From: Arcobacter caeni
GTDB lineage: Bacteria; Campylobacterota; Campylobacteria; Campylobacterales; Arcobacteraceae
Direction: 5' to 3'
DNA: 64,000 bases
NCBI RefSeq assembly: GCF_003063245.1
Contig: NZ_MUXE01000001.1
Coordinates: 1-64,000 of the forward strand
Shown here: positions 18,808 to 27,824 of the stretch, piece by piece
How positions within the stretch are numbered: position 1 is the stretch's first letter
Layout: each line of letters opens with the position of its first letter
The notes under the pieces: generated by a model
What the model saw: only the letters and a program-made list of their open reading frames with translations
What the model was told of the DNA's origin: nothing
The model's database searches: none
Made by a program: the position numbers and the translations under genes

Positions 18808-19497
18808 CATCCAATCTTTTATATATGTACTTAAAAGCATTGGTTCTTCCAAAGGAATATTATGGCTTGTTCCAACTCTATTAATTATATTCATATTATG
18901 ATTATCAAGAAGCAACTTTTTAATAGCTTCTTGATTCAAAAGTCTGTCATTAATACTGTAAAAAAACCAAATTGGAATACTTAAGTTTATTAAATCTTCA
19001 AATAAATCTTTTCGATAAAAAGTACTTGTAAGTTGAGAAATAAAAGTCTCTTTTCCAAGTTCCATAAACATATCTTGAATGATTTTAATTAACTCATCAT
19101 CATTTTGGTTTTTTTCTTCTACTAAAGATTTTGCTTTTTTATAACTTAATCCTAAAAAACCTTCTTGTTCAATTACTGCAAATTTTTGTTTTCTTCTTTC
19201 AATTTCTGCTTCAGTTGAGTTTCCAGGAGTTGCTGCAACTGAAAAAAGTCTATTTACTCTATTTGGATATGTTATTGCAAAATATGATGCGATATATCCT
19301 CCTAGTGAAAAGCCTAAAAGATTTACTTTTTCTTCTTTAAATTCATTAAATAATATATCAATAATTTCATCAAAATCTTCACTATGAGGAATTGGTGTAT
19401 GTACCAATTCATAATCATTTTGCAAAAGAGGAATTATTCTACTCCAAAGCCTATCATCAGTCATAAGCCCTGGAATAAGATATATCTTTTCTTTCAT
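18793..19497 (-). CDS. Alpha/beta hydrolase
   Basis: The protein has 234 residues with the nucleophile elbow GFSLGGYIA and a strand IPIWFFYSINDRLLN carrying the acid. The catalytic histidine is in VGTSHNIPLEEP. It is cytoplasmic, with no signal. The substrate is unknown. Its ATG overlaps the stop of the upstream DUF945-like gene (TAATG), which indicates translational coupling. Confidence 0.85.
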   Translation of the reverse strand: MKEKIYLIPGLMTDDRLWSRIIPLLQNDYELVHTPIPHSEDFDEIIDILFNEFKEEKVNLLGFSLGGYIASYFAITYPNRVNRLFSVAATPGNSTEAEIERRKQKFAVIEQEGFLGLSYKKAKSLVEEKNQNDDELIKIIQDMFMELGKETFISQLTSTFYRKDLFEDLINLSIPIWFFYSINDRLLNQEAIKKLLLDNHNMNIINRVGTSHNIPLEEPMLLSTYIKDWMKESF

Positions 19498-21386
19498 TAT
19501 CTAACTCTAAATATTGGTATATCTAAGATTTCTATTGGATAACTTTGTTGATCAGTTTCTCCTGTTTGAGGAACAATTTCAGATAATTTTTCTGAAGTAT
19601 CTACTTCATTTAAAGCACCTGCTCTTAAATATATCTCTAAAGTTTCTAAATCTTTTACATCTATAATAAAAGTTATTTCTTTATCTTTTTTATCAGTCCA
19701 ATGACTATCCCAACCCTCAGCTAGTAAATATGTAGAAGCAACATTTTGTTGTAAATCACTATTCCAAATTTGACTTCCTGCTTCATAAAAATTTATTTGT
19801 TCAAAACTTGTAGTTGTATTTTTAATAATTCTTGAAGAATCCGTAAATTGAGGAAAAGAAACTGAAATTCCTCCACTTGAAACAACTTTTAAAGAAGGAG
19901 AATATTTTATATTAAGTTCCAAAAGATTGTCATCTAAAAGTTTGTAATTATAAGTTAAACTTTTTTGTGATACTTTTTTTATTGTTAAATCATCACTTGT
20001 ATTTTGGTTATTTTCAGTACTTTCACTATTTTCATTTTCTTGAAAAGCATTATCCTCTGATGGAAGTGCTAACTCATTTTTTTCTAAAACTTTTTGATTA
20101 TTTACATATAAACCATCTTCTTTTAAAAGCACTTCAAATCTTTTTAGATTATTATCAATATCTATAAAACTTATATTTGAGTTTTGTTTTAAATCTAAAA
20201 AGCCTTTTAAATTTTGTGCAGTTAAAGCATCTAAATCAACTGTTAATTTTACATCTTCAAATATATCAGTAATATCTTTTGGTTCATTTTCTACCATATT
20301 TTTATTTAATTTAAAACTTAAATTAAATTTTAAAGTATCCAAAATTCTTTGTTCATTAACTAAATAATTTGAAGCATTTCCACTTGATTGTATTTCTAAA
20401 CCACTTTGTGCTAATGATTTAAGATACTCTTCATATCTTTTATCTTTTATATATAAACCTATTTCATCAAGTTTTTTTATTGGTAAATTATTAATATTAA
20501 ATGATAAAGATGTATTTTTAAGATTTACAGATTCAAAATTGAAGTTTTTTGTTGTTAATTCTTCAAAACTTAAGTCACTTTTTGTATTTATATTTATCTC
20601 ATCTTTTTCATAACTTGAATTAATTAGTAAATTTTTTATATTAAAAATGCTATCTTTTTCTTGAAATTCAATACTTTTAATTAATGTTTTTGAACTCTCT
20701 TTATTTTCATTTTTTTCATAATTAATTGCTATTTCATTTATTAAAAGTAGAGCTCTATTTTCCATATTCATATCAGAAATTTTAAACGAATTAATTGCTA
20801 AATTTTTCCCATCTCCTTGAAAACCTCTAATTGTAATAATTATATTTTCATCTGGAATTATTGTATCAATGTCAGCTACTTTATACTCTTTTTTCTCATT
20901 TATACTAACTTGTAATTTTTTATCTTTTAATAAATCTAAAAGCCATTTACTACTTGGTTTATCTATTTCTTGAGTAAGATTATTCATAGCTATTTTTGAT
21001 AACTGCGTTAAATATATATTTGAATAAAGTTTATTTGTAAAGTTTTCAAAAACAAAATCATAATCAAACTTTACACCTGAAAAGAAAAGCTCTTTATCAT
21101 TTGGTGCAAGAAAAATATATTGTTCTTCAATAGCTTTTTTTAACTCTTCATCATTTATGTTACTTAAAAGCCAAGAAGCTACTTTATCAGGATTTGCAAT
21201 TTCAAGTTCACCTTTTGCACTTGTATCAATATAATTTGTTGATTGTTCATGTTTTACAATAAATCCATTATTATTAAACTCTTCAATTTTACTATTGATT
21301 TCATTATTTATTTTATTTTGATAAGCAAAAAGCGCAGCTGCTATAATTGCTAAAAATACAACAATAATTAAAATATTTCTTTTCAT
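19497..21386 (-). CDS. DUF945/YdgA-like membrane-anchored periplasmic protein
   Basis: A large protein of 629 residues with one N-terminal membrane helix (ILIIVVFLAIIAAALFAYQ), then a long periplasmic part of repeated beta strands. The opening, with FIVKHEQSTNYIDTSAKGELEI, resembles the DUF945 family. A Glu/Asn/Ser-rich linker lies at about 445-470. A region beyond it (VSFPQFTDSSRI to IDVKDLETLEIYLR) looks like a separate C-terminal beta domain. Function is unknown. It is co-transcribed with the hydrolase and follows thiI by ten bases. Confidence 0.6.
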   Translation of the reverse strand: MKRNILIIVVFLAIIAAALFAYQNKINNEINSKIEEFNNNGFIVKHEQSTNYIDTSAKGELEIANPDKVASWLLSNINDEELKKAIEEQYIFLAPNDKELFFSGVKFDYDFVFENFTNKLYSNIYLTQLSKIAMNNLTQEIDKPSSKWLLDLLKDKKLQVSINEKKEYKVADIDTIIPDENIIITIRGFQGDGKNLAINSFKISDMNMENRALLLINEIAINYEKNENKESSKTLIKSIEFQEKDSIFNIKNLLINSSYEKDEININTKSDLSFEELTTKNFNFESVNLKNTSLSFNINNLPIKKLDEIGLYIKDKRYEEYLKSLAQSGLEIQSSGNASNYLVNEQRILDTLKFNLSFKLNKNMVENEPKDITDIFEDVKLTVDLDALTAQNLKGFLDLKQNSNISFIDIDNNLKRFEVLLKEDGLYVNNQKVLEKNELALPSEDNAFQENENSESTENNQNTSDDLTIKKVSQKSLTYNYKLLDDNLLELNIKYSPSLKVVSSGGISVSFPQFTDSSRIIKNTTTSFEQINFYEAGSQIWNSDLQQNVASTYLLAEGWDSHWTDKKDKEITFIIDVKDLETLEIYLRAGALNEVDTSEKLSEIVPQTGETDQQSYPIEILDIPIFRVR

Positions 21387-21395
21387 TTTTTTTCC

Positions 21396-22856
21396 TTATG
21401 GTCTATAAACTTTGATATTTGTATAATTTTCAGCATCTCTTAAAAACTGTGCATGAAGCTGACTTAAAATTCCTTTTTCACAATAAAACAAATACTCTTT
21501 ATCTTGTGGAAGTTTTTTAAATTCACTTTTTAGTTTGTAAAATGGAATTTTTAGTGTTTCAACAGAAGTTTCAATACAATCATCACTTTGTCTAATATCA
21601 ATAACTGTATATTCTCCACTACTTAAATCACTTATAATTTCCATTTGACCAATTTCACTAATATCTTGATCAATTTCATCTACATTTACAAAAACAGAGT
21701 TTTTAACAGCTTCATCTAAAACCGTATAATCAAATCTTCTAGCTTCACTAGCAATTCTTTCAAAATTTCCATGGGTTACTGGATTTTTTGAAATAACACC
21801 ACAATATTCAGGCATAGCTTCTGCAAATCGTGTTGTTCCTATTTTATTTGCAATATCAATAATATCAGGTTTACTCATCATACAAAGTGGTCTTAAAACC
21901 AATTTATTTGTAGATTGGTCAATTAAAGCTAAGTTTCTTAAAGTTTGACTTGAAACCTGAGCTACACTTTCACCCGTTATAAGTGCATCAATACTCATAG
22001 AATCCGCTACTTTTTCAGAAGCGATTAACATAAGTCTTTTTAACATAACTCCCATATAAGGTTCACTAACACTTTTGAAAATTTCAGTTACAACATCCTC
22101 AAAAGGAATTGTAATAAACTGAACTCTATGAGAACTTCCAAATTTATTCCATAAATAATAAGCCACTTGTTTTACACCAATTTCATGAGCAAGTCCACCA
22201 AGATTAAAGAAAATAAAATGAGTTTTCATTCCTCTTTTCATACTTAAATATGAAGCCACAGTTGAATCAAATCCACCTGACATAAGAGAAAGAATAGTTC
22301 CTTGAGTTCCTAAAGGAAATCCGCCCATTCCCATATGTTTATGAGTAATAATATTTAATTGAGCAAAATCAAGTTCTATATTAATAGTAACTTCTGCATT
22401 TTTTAAAGCAACACCTTTTGCGTCATTCATTGCTAACATATATCCACCAACAGTTTGTTCTATTTGTGGAGATTTAAACTCTTGTGTTCCTGTTCTTTTA
22501 CATCTAACTACAAAACTTTTACCTTGTATTTCATGTGCGCAAGTTTCATTTACTTTTACTTTTATATCATCTAAAGTATGCATGTTATCAAACTGTATTG
22601 CTTCAAGAATTTGTTGAATTCCTGGAGTATCCAATAATCTTTGTCGTACTTGTGCCACAACTTCGATTGGACATACAACTTCTAGTTTGTCAAAAAACTT
22701 TTTTAGTTTTATATCACTTGAGACTTTTGATAAGATATTGTTAAGATTATTATAAACCTGAGCAATCATCTGTCTTTTTGCAGTTGAGCCTTTTATCATT
22801 ATTTCAGTGAAATACTTTATTATAAATTTTTGTGTTTTGATTTCTGGATTAACCAT
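21396..22856 (-). CDS. thiI: tRNA 4-thiouridine synthetase/thiamine sulfurtransferase ThiI
   Basis: This 486-residue enzyme puts sulfur into U8 of tRNA and can supply sulfur for thiamine. An N-terminal ferredoxin-like and THUMP region (KYFTEIMIKGSTAKRQM) is followed by the PP-loop motif SGGFDSTVASY and the GESVAQVSSQTLRNL block. The C-terminal rhodanese domain has FYCEKGILSQ, which supplies the persulfide cysteine. Length and domain order match the long ThiI type of E. coli. Confidence 0.95.
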   Translation of the reverse strand: MVNPEIKTQKFIIKYFTEIMIKGSTAKRQMIAQVYNNLNNILSKVSSDIKLKKFFDKLEVVCPIEVVAQVRQRLLDTPGIQQILEAIQFDNMHTLDDIKVKVNETCAHEIQGKSFVVRCKRTGTQEFKSPQIEQTVGGYMLAMNDAKGVALKNAEVTINIELDFAQLNIITHKHMGMGGFPLGTQGTILSLMSGGFDSTVASYLSMKRGMKTHFIFFNLGGLAHEIGVKQVAYYLWNKFGSSHRVQFITIPFEDVVTEIFKSVSEPYMGVMLKRLMLIASEKVADSMSIDALITGESVAQVSSQTLRNLALIDQSTNKLVLRPLCMMSKPDIIDIANKIGTTRFAEAMPEYCGVISKNPVTHGNFERIASEARRFDYTVLDEAVKNSVFVNVDEIDQDISEIGQMEIISDLSSGEYTVIDIRQSDDCIETSVETLKIPFYKLKSEFKKLPQDKEYLFYCEKGILSQLHAQFLRDAENYTNIKVYRP

Positions 22857-22975
22857 TCTTTGAAGACCTTGTTTGTTTAAATTATAATATATTATAACAT
22901 AACAGCCTTTTTTTTAGTTTTTTCTATATCTTTTTTTGACATAATACGCACTCATTTTTATCAAAGGCTTAATTT
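22857..22975. promoter_or_regulatory. Divergent promoter region, thiI and a small gene
   Basis: The 119-base gap contains TTATAATATATTATAA, a 16-base palindrome at 22882-22897 that offers a TATAAT-like box on either strand. It therefore looks like overlapping divergent promoters more than an operator. Nothing else stands out. Confidence 0.4.
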
Positions 22976-23173
22976 ATGCAAGACAACCAATATGAAAAAA
23001 TAAAAGTATTATTTTTAAAACTAATAGAAGAAACAAAAGAACTAAATGAAGTTGAATTCGAAAAAATTTTAATTCAAGTTTTTAAAGAAAACCCTTTTTC
23101 TGATGAAGTAAAAGAGAGATTAGTTATTGACATAGCTAAAATGAGAGAAAAAATAGTAAAAATTTTAATCTAA
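22976..23173 (+). CDS. Small hypothetical protein, acidic and helical
   Basis: This 65-residue protein is rich in Glu and Lys and predicted to be all helix (KVLFLKLIEETKELNEVEFEKIL). AAAGG precedes the ATG by eight bases. No family is recognised. It is followed after 26 bases by another small gene in the same direction. Confidence 0.6.
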   Translation: MQDNQYEKIKVLFLKLIEETKELNEVEFEKILIQVFKENPFSDEVKERLVIDIAKMREKIVKILI

Positions 23174-23199
23174 ATTTAAATATATAATAAAGGAAAATC

Positions 23200-23457
23200 A
23201 TGGATATCGAAAACTTAGAAGAGTTAGCAAAAGAGTTAAAAAATGATGAAAATAGCACTGTAATCGCACTTTTTGAAGAGTATGCAAAAACTCACAATAT
23301 AAAAGAAGAAGAGTTAGAACAAATACTATCAAAAAAACATGATTGTTTTAAGTGTGAAAGTTGTCATAAATTTTATTGTTATGATGAATATTCTTTTTTT
23401 GATGAAAAATGTATTTATTGTTGTGATGTTGATTCTGAGGATGAAGAAGAGTTTTAA
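23200..23457 (+). CDS. Small Cys-rich hypothetical protein, probable zinc-binding
   Basis: This 85-residue protein has a helical, acidic N-terminal half and a C-terminal half with cysteine pairs CFKCESCHKFYC and CIYCC. These look like a treble-clef or zinc-ribbon fold. The CESCH sequence also fits a haem c motif, but there is no signal peptide, so zinc is more likely. AAAGGA precedes the ATG. No family is recognised. Confidence 0.65.
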   Translation: MDIENLEELAKELKNDENSTVIALFEEYAKTHNIKEEELEQILSKKHDCFKCESCHKFYCYDEYSFFDEKCIYCCDVDSEDEEEF

Positions 23458-23549
23458 ATAAAATATAAAATTTATTACAAAATGCAATAAAATCAATTCA
23501 AAATAAATTTCTTTACTATAATTCATTTATATTTTAAACAAGGAATAAA

Positions 23550-23945
23550 ATGAATATTTGTGGAATTGAATTAAAAGCTAATAATACAATTTTAGTTGTA
23601 TTAAAAAACAAAAAATATATTGAAACAAAAATCAAAAAAATAATAATTGAAGATGATGAAAAACAAGAAGATATTAGAAAATTCTGTAATGAATTTTTAG
23701 ATTTTTTACAAACAAATGAGATTGAAAAAATATTTATCAAAAAACGAGGGAAAAAGGGGGCTTTTTCAGGTGGAGCAGTTACTTTTAAGATGGAAGGACT
23801 GATTCAGCTAAATCCTCTTTGTTCTGTGGATTTATTATCGGCTCAAACTATTAGTACTTTTGAAAAGAAAAATGAAATAAATTTCCCAAAAGAACTTAAA
23901 AAATATCAAGAACAAGCATATTTAACAGCTTTTTGTAATCTTTAA
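23550..23945 (+). CDS. DUF3010 family protein
   Basis: This 131-residue protein begins MNICGIELKANNTILVVL and contains KIFIKKRGKKGAFSGGAVTFKMEGLIQL, matching the DUF3010 pattern (CGxExKxN, KxRxxKGxFxGGAVxFKxE). The fold resembles an RNase H-like core, but the family is uncharacterised. AAGGAATAAA lies before the ATG. Confidence 0.8.
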   Translation: MNICGIELKANNTILVVLKNKKYIETKIKKIIIEDDEKQEDIRKFCNEFLDFLQTNEIEKIFIKKRGKKGAFSGGAVTFKMEGLIQLNPLCSVDLLSAQTISTFEKKNEINFPKELKKYQEQAYLTAFCNL

Positions 23946-23993
23946 AATAGAATGGTATAATTTAATTATAAAAAATTTAAAGAGGTGATTAAA

Positions 23994-24416
23994 ATGAGAG
24001 TAATTTGTCCGAATTGTTTAAGTATTAATAATGTTCCAAAAAAAGATTCTTATTTAAAAGCAAATTGTGGAAAATGCAAAGAGTCACTTTTGGATAATAA
24101 ACCAATAAATCTAAGCGATGCAAACTTTGATGAAATAATTGTAAATAGTGAAATTCCAGTAATTGTAGATTTTTGGGCGCCTTGGTGTGGACCTTGTAAA
24201 ATGTTTGCTCCAATATTTACAGAAGTTGCAAAAAAATATCCACTAAAAGCAGTTTTTGCAAAAGTAAATACAGAAGCTGAACAAACTTTAGGTGGAAAAT
24301 ACAATATTAAATCAATTCCAACTTTGATAATTTATAAAAATGGTGTTGAAGTAAAAAGAATAAGTGGAGCTTTAGATCCATTAAGATTATCAAATTTAGT
24401 AAATGAATTTATTTAG
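23994..24416 (+). CDS. trxC: Thioredoxin with N-terminal zinc ribbon (TrxC/thioredoxin 2 type)
   Basis: This 140-residue thioredoxin has a zinc ribbon at the N-terminus (CPNC and CGKC) and the active site WAPWCGPCKMF. The later SIPTLIIYKNG with its cis-proline is typical. The combination defines the thioredoxin 2 class, which is linked with oxidative stress. I use ATG 23994 because AGAGGTGA lies five bases ahead, within what an upstream GTG start would make coding. Confidence 0.92.
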   Translation: MRVICPNCLSINNVPKKDSYLKANCGKCKESLLDNKPINLSDANFDEIIVNSEIPVIVDFWAPWCGPCKMFAPIFTEVAKKYPLKAVFAKVNTEAEQTLGGKYNIKSIPTLIIYKNGVEVKRISGALDPLRLSNLVNEFI

Positions 24417-24451
24417 AATTTAAAAAGTGTTTATATCTGTGAGTGTAAGTA

Positions 24452-24483
24452 TAAAATAAACCCATAAAAATGGGTTTATTTTT
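24452..24483. terminator. Bidirectional terminator, trxC and cupin gene
   Basis: AAAATAAACCCA and TGGGTTTATTTT form a perfect 12-bp stem, with one further T-A pair over an AAAA loop. It lies between the convergent trxC and cupin genes, with U-rich tracts on either side of the stem in each direction. Confidence 0.85.
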
Positions 24484-24485
24484 CT

Positions 24486-24839
24486 TTATAACATAGAAAT
24501 TTTGTCTTCTTTAGTTGTAATCATACATAAAAACTCATATTCGCTACCATAACAGGCATCATATTTGTGAGCAACTCCAGCTGGAATATAGATAAAATCT
24601 CCTGCTTTTGCATGATACTCTTCATCACCAACTATTACTTTTGCTTCACCTTTTAACACATATTGTTGATGTTGAATTTCATTTATGTGATTTGGCATTG
24701 AACCATCAATTGCAAGAGTAACTTTTCTAACGATAAAATCTTTATCTTTTTTTGGAGACAAAACAGCAATAGAAGCATTTACAGTTTTTGGAATACAACT
24801 TGACTCAAATGTTTGTGAGTTTTTTAAATATTTGTTCAT
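24486..24839 (-). CDS. Cupin domain-containing protein
   Basis: This 117-residue single-domain cupin has the two cupin motifs, MPNHINEIQHQQYVLKGEAKVIVG and AGDFIYIPAGVAHKYDA, which provide metal-binding histidines. The ligand or reaction is unknown. It ends at the shared terminator with trxC. The ribosome site is AAGGAAAAAG before the ATG. Confidence 0.85.
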   Translation of the reverse strand: MNKYLKNSQTFESSCIPKTVNASIAVLSPKKDKDFIVRKVTLAIDGSMPNHINEIQHQQYVLKGEAKVIVGDEEYHAKAGDFIYIPAGVAHKYDACYGSEYEFLCMITTKEDKISML

Positions 24840-24874
24840 CTTTTTCCTTTTTTTATTGAATTATAACTATTTAT

Positions 24875-25291
24875 TTAGAAAACAAAAGCAATATCAGAAA
24901 TACCAATATTATAAATTTCTACTTTTACTCCATCACTATCCACTATGCTGTATGAAATTAGAAGTTCATTTGGATTTTGTATTGTTTGATTTTCTTCTAC
25001 AAATTTTACATATTTATCATAATCAATAATACTATAAATAAATTTTGCTTTTTCTTTGAATTTTTCATTATTAATATATCTTTCATATACTTCTTTGTAT
25101 ATTGTTTCATCATATTTATCATAGAAGTTTTTTTTGTACATCAACTCACAATAAGCAGCTTTTTTAAAATTTTGTGAAGAATATTCAAGATAATCATTTG
25201 CTATTATATTTTGTAAATCTTCATGGATTTCAAAAAGATTATATTTTTTATACCCATTTTCATCTGATATTAAAGCTGTTGTTCTTATCAT
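24875..25291 (-). CDS. Hypothetical protein, no recognised family
   Basis: This 138-residue soluble protein is rich in Tyr, Lys and Glu (YCELMYKKNFYDKYDETIYKEVYERY). It has no signal, membrane segment or known motif. The C-terminal part is predicted to be beta strands (LLISYSIVDSDGVKVEIYNIG). Codon use is like that of its neighbours. It is preceded by AAAAATAGGAAC. Confidence 0.6.
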   Translation of the reverse strand: MIRTTALISDENGYKKYNLFEIHEDLQNIIANDYLEYSSQNFKKAAYCELMYKKNFYDKYDETIYKEVYERYINNEKFKEKAKFIYSIIDYDKYVKFVEENQTIQNPNELLISYSIVDSDGVKVEIYNIGISDIAFVF

Positions 25292-25577
25292 ATATTTGTT
25301 CCTATTTTTATTTTATTCTATCATATTATTATTTATACTTAGATAATTCATATTTTATTTGTATATATTTTAATATTATTAAATATTTCTAATATGTATA
25401 GTTTTATATTAGAAATAAAATCTTTAAGATACTATAATTTTATTCAATATTTTGAAAAAGTTATTTTCTTAAGAATATATTATTTATAGTACTTTATGAA
25501 TATTTTTATTACATTTTGGATAATGTTAATTATATTTAAATATATACATATTGAATAGCATATAATTTATAAAAAAT
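25292..25577. other. 286-base gene-free, extremely AT-rich stretch
   Basis: I find no open frame or RNA gene here. Base composition is clearly more AT-rich than the window average. The one notable structure is a perfect 12-bp inverted repeat, TATTTCTAATAT (25384-25395) and ATATTAGAAATA (25406-25417), with a ten-base loop and no U-run on either side. It lies 160 bases beyond the hypF stop, so it could be a distant terminator or an operator for the 138-residue gene. Confidence 0.5.
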
Positions 25578-27824
25578 CTATATCAAATGATATATTTGTC
25601 CAACACTAATTCCACCATCATTTAAAGGAATGATTTTATTGTAATAAAACTCTCTATTTTGCTCTTGAAACTTATCGATTAATAGCTCAAGAAGTGTTTT
25701 ATTTTGAAACACTCCTCCACCTAAAACTATTGGTAAATCTTTATAAGTATTAGAAATATCTAAAATAATTTGTACTAATGTATTTATAAATTTTGAGCAG
25801 ATTTGTTTTTTATCTTTTTCTAAAATAATCTGTTTTATCATACTTGATAGTTCAATTTTATCTTCTTCTATTTCATAAGAATAACTTTGTGTAATAGTTT
25901 TGTCATAATTTTGTTCTATTTGTAAGCCCGTTTCTCCCTCGTAGCTTTGAATATGTAAAATATCAGCAAATGATGCAACGGCATCAAATAAACGCCCTAC
26001 GGAGCTTGTAAGTGGCGAATTTAGACCTTTTTGCCACATTGTATGAAACATTTTTATTTCATTTTGAGTAAAGGCTTTTACACATGGTATTTCTAAAACC
26101 AAAATTTCTTCTAGTGAATAAATATCAAAAAGTAGACTTAAAGCCACTCTTTTAGGTTCATTTACTGCTTTTTCTCCACCTAAAAGTCTAAAATATGAAA
26201 TATGATTTATTCTTTTATATTTTTCTTTAGAAGCTATAAAAACCTCTCCACCCCAAATATTTCCATCATCTCCATATCCTGTTCCATCAAAAATAAAAGC
26301 TAAAACATCCTTATGTAATTTATATTCAGCCATCACAGATAAAACATGAGCATAATGATGTTGAATTTGAACCAACTCTATGTTTGGATTTGTCTGTTTT
26401 AGTTTTAATGCAAACTTTGTTGATTCATAATTTGGATGTTTATCACAAACTAAAATCTTAGGTTCAAAGTCATAAAATCTTTTAAAAGTATTTATAGTTC
26501 GCTCAAAATATTCCAATGATTTTAAAGAGTTTAAATCTGCTATATATGGTGATGAAATTAAATTATTTTCAAAATATAAACTAATTGTTGATTTTTGATT
26601 TGCACCAAGAGAAAGTATCTTTTTTTTACTTCTATTTTCAAAATTTATAGCTGTTGGAGCATAACCTCTCGCATTTCTAATTTTTGTAATATCATTTTTA
26701 ACGATTTGTATAACTGAATCATCACTTGCATTTATAATATCTCTATTAAAATCAAGAACAAATTCAACTATATTTGATAGTTTTTCTAGAATTTCATCTT
26801 TAAAGATAATAATTGGTTCACCCTTTAAATTTGCACTTGTGGCAACAATTGGGTTATTCAAATATCTAAAAAGTAAATGATGTAAAGGTGTATAAGAAAT
26901 AAAGCATCCAAGATGATTTATATTTGGAGCTATTTGTTGTGATAATTCAAACTCTTTTTTCTTTTTTACCAATACTATTGGTTTTTCTTTTGAGTTTAAA
27001 ATCTCTTCTTCTTCTTTCGATCTTATATTTGTATAATCTTTAATACTATTTATATCTTTGAACATTACAGCAAAAGGCTTATTTAATCGGTCTTTTTTTA
27101 TTCTTAATTTTTTTATCGTATTATCATTTTTTGCATCACAAATAAGATGAAAACCACCTATTCCTTTAATAGCTACGATACTTCCATTATTGATTAACTG
27201 CGCTACTTCTTTTATGGCATTTATATTATGTGATAAAATTTCATTTTTATTGTTATACAAAGTTACATTTGGACCACATTTTTCACAAGCAAGAGGTTGA
27301 GCATGGTATCTTCTATTTGTAGGATTTTCATACTCTTTTTTACAATCTTCACATAATTCAAAAGAAAACATTGAGGTATTTATTCTATCATAAGGAAATG
27401 TTTTGATTATAGAATATCGTGGACCACAATTTGTACAATTTGTTAAAGCATAATTGTATCTAAAATTAGAATTATCATTAATATCTTTGATACAATCATC
27501 ACAAATAGCAATATCAGGTGAGATTATTGTAGATTTATTTTTTGAGCTTGAACTTTGTAATATCTCAAAGGTTTTATAGTCTTGTTTTTTAGTTATTTTT
27601 TCTATATTTAGTGAATTTATTCTTGCTAAAACTGGAGGTTTTTCTTTTAGTTCATATAGGAAATTTTGAATATTTTCTTCACTTGAATAAAGAAAAATAT
27701 TCACTCCTTTTTCATCATTATTAACCCAACCTTTTATATTATATTTTAAGGCTAAATTATAAACAAAAGGTCTAAATCCCACACCTTGAACAATACCTTT
27801 TATTTGAACAAAAACTGACTGCAT
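25578..27824 (-). CDS. hypF: Carbamoyltransferase HypF, [NiFe] hydrogenase maturation
   Basis: HypF converts carbamoyl phosphate to the carbamoyl adenylate that supplies the cyanide ligands of the hydrogenase active site. The 748 residues show the acylphosphatase domain (GIVQGVGFRPFVYNL), two zinc fingers (CDDC, CTNC, CEDC and CEKC with RRYHAQP), a YrdC-like domain (KGIGGFHLICDA, KDRLNKPFAVM) and the Kae1-like domain with the metal site HHYAHVLSV and FDGTGYGDDG. All catalytic landmarks are present. It is the last gene of a unit with the VIT1 and DUF389 genes. Confidence 0.96.
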   Translation of the reverse strand: MQSVFVQIKGIVQGVGFRPFVYNLALKYNIKGWVNNDEKGVNIFLYSSEENIQNFLYELKEKPPVLARINSLNIEKITKKQDYKTFEILQSSSSKNKSTIISPDIAICDDCIKDINDNSNFRYNYALTNCTNCGPRYSIIKTFPYDRINTSMFSFELCEDCKKEYENPTNRRYHAQPLACEKCGPNVTLYNNKNEILSHNINAIKEVAQLINNGSIVAIKGIGGFHLICDAKNDNTIKKLRIKKDRLNKPFAVMFKDINSIKDYTNIRSKEEEEILNSKEKPIVLVKKKKEFELSQQIAPNINHLGCFISYTPLHHLLFRYLNNPIVATSANLKGEPIIIFKDEILEKLSNIVEFVLDFNRDIINASDDSVIQIVKNDITKIRNARGYAPTAINFENRSKKKILSLGANQKSTISLYFENNLISSPYIADLNSLKSLEYFERTINTFKRFYDFEPKILVCDKHPNYESTKFALKLKQTNPNIELVQIQHHYAHVLSVMAEYKLHKDVLAFIFDGTGYGDDGNIWGGEVFIASKEKYKRINHISYFRLLGGEKAVNEPKRVALSLLFDIYSLEEILVLEIPCVKAFTQNEIKMFHTMWQKGLNSPLTSSVGRLFDAVASFADILHIQSYEGETGLQIEQNYDKTITQSYSYEIEEDKIELSSMIKQIILEKDKKQICSKFINTLVQIILDISNTYKDLPIVLGGGVFQNKTLLELLIDKFQEQNREFYYNKIIPLNDGGISVGQIYHLI

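Noticed and set aside
22882-22897. TTATAATATATTATAA as a regulator site
   Set aside because: A palindrome made only of A and T is easily formed by two back-to-back -10 boxes in such AT-rich DNA.
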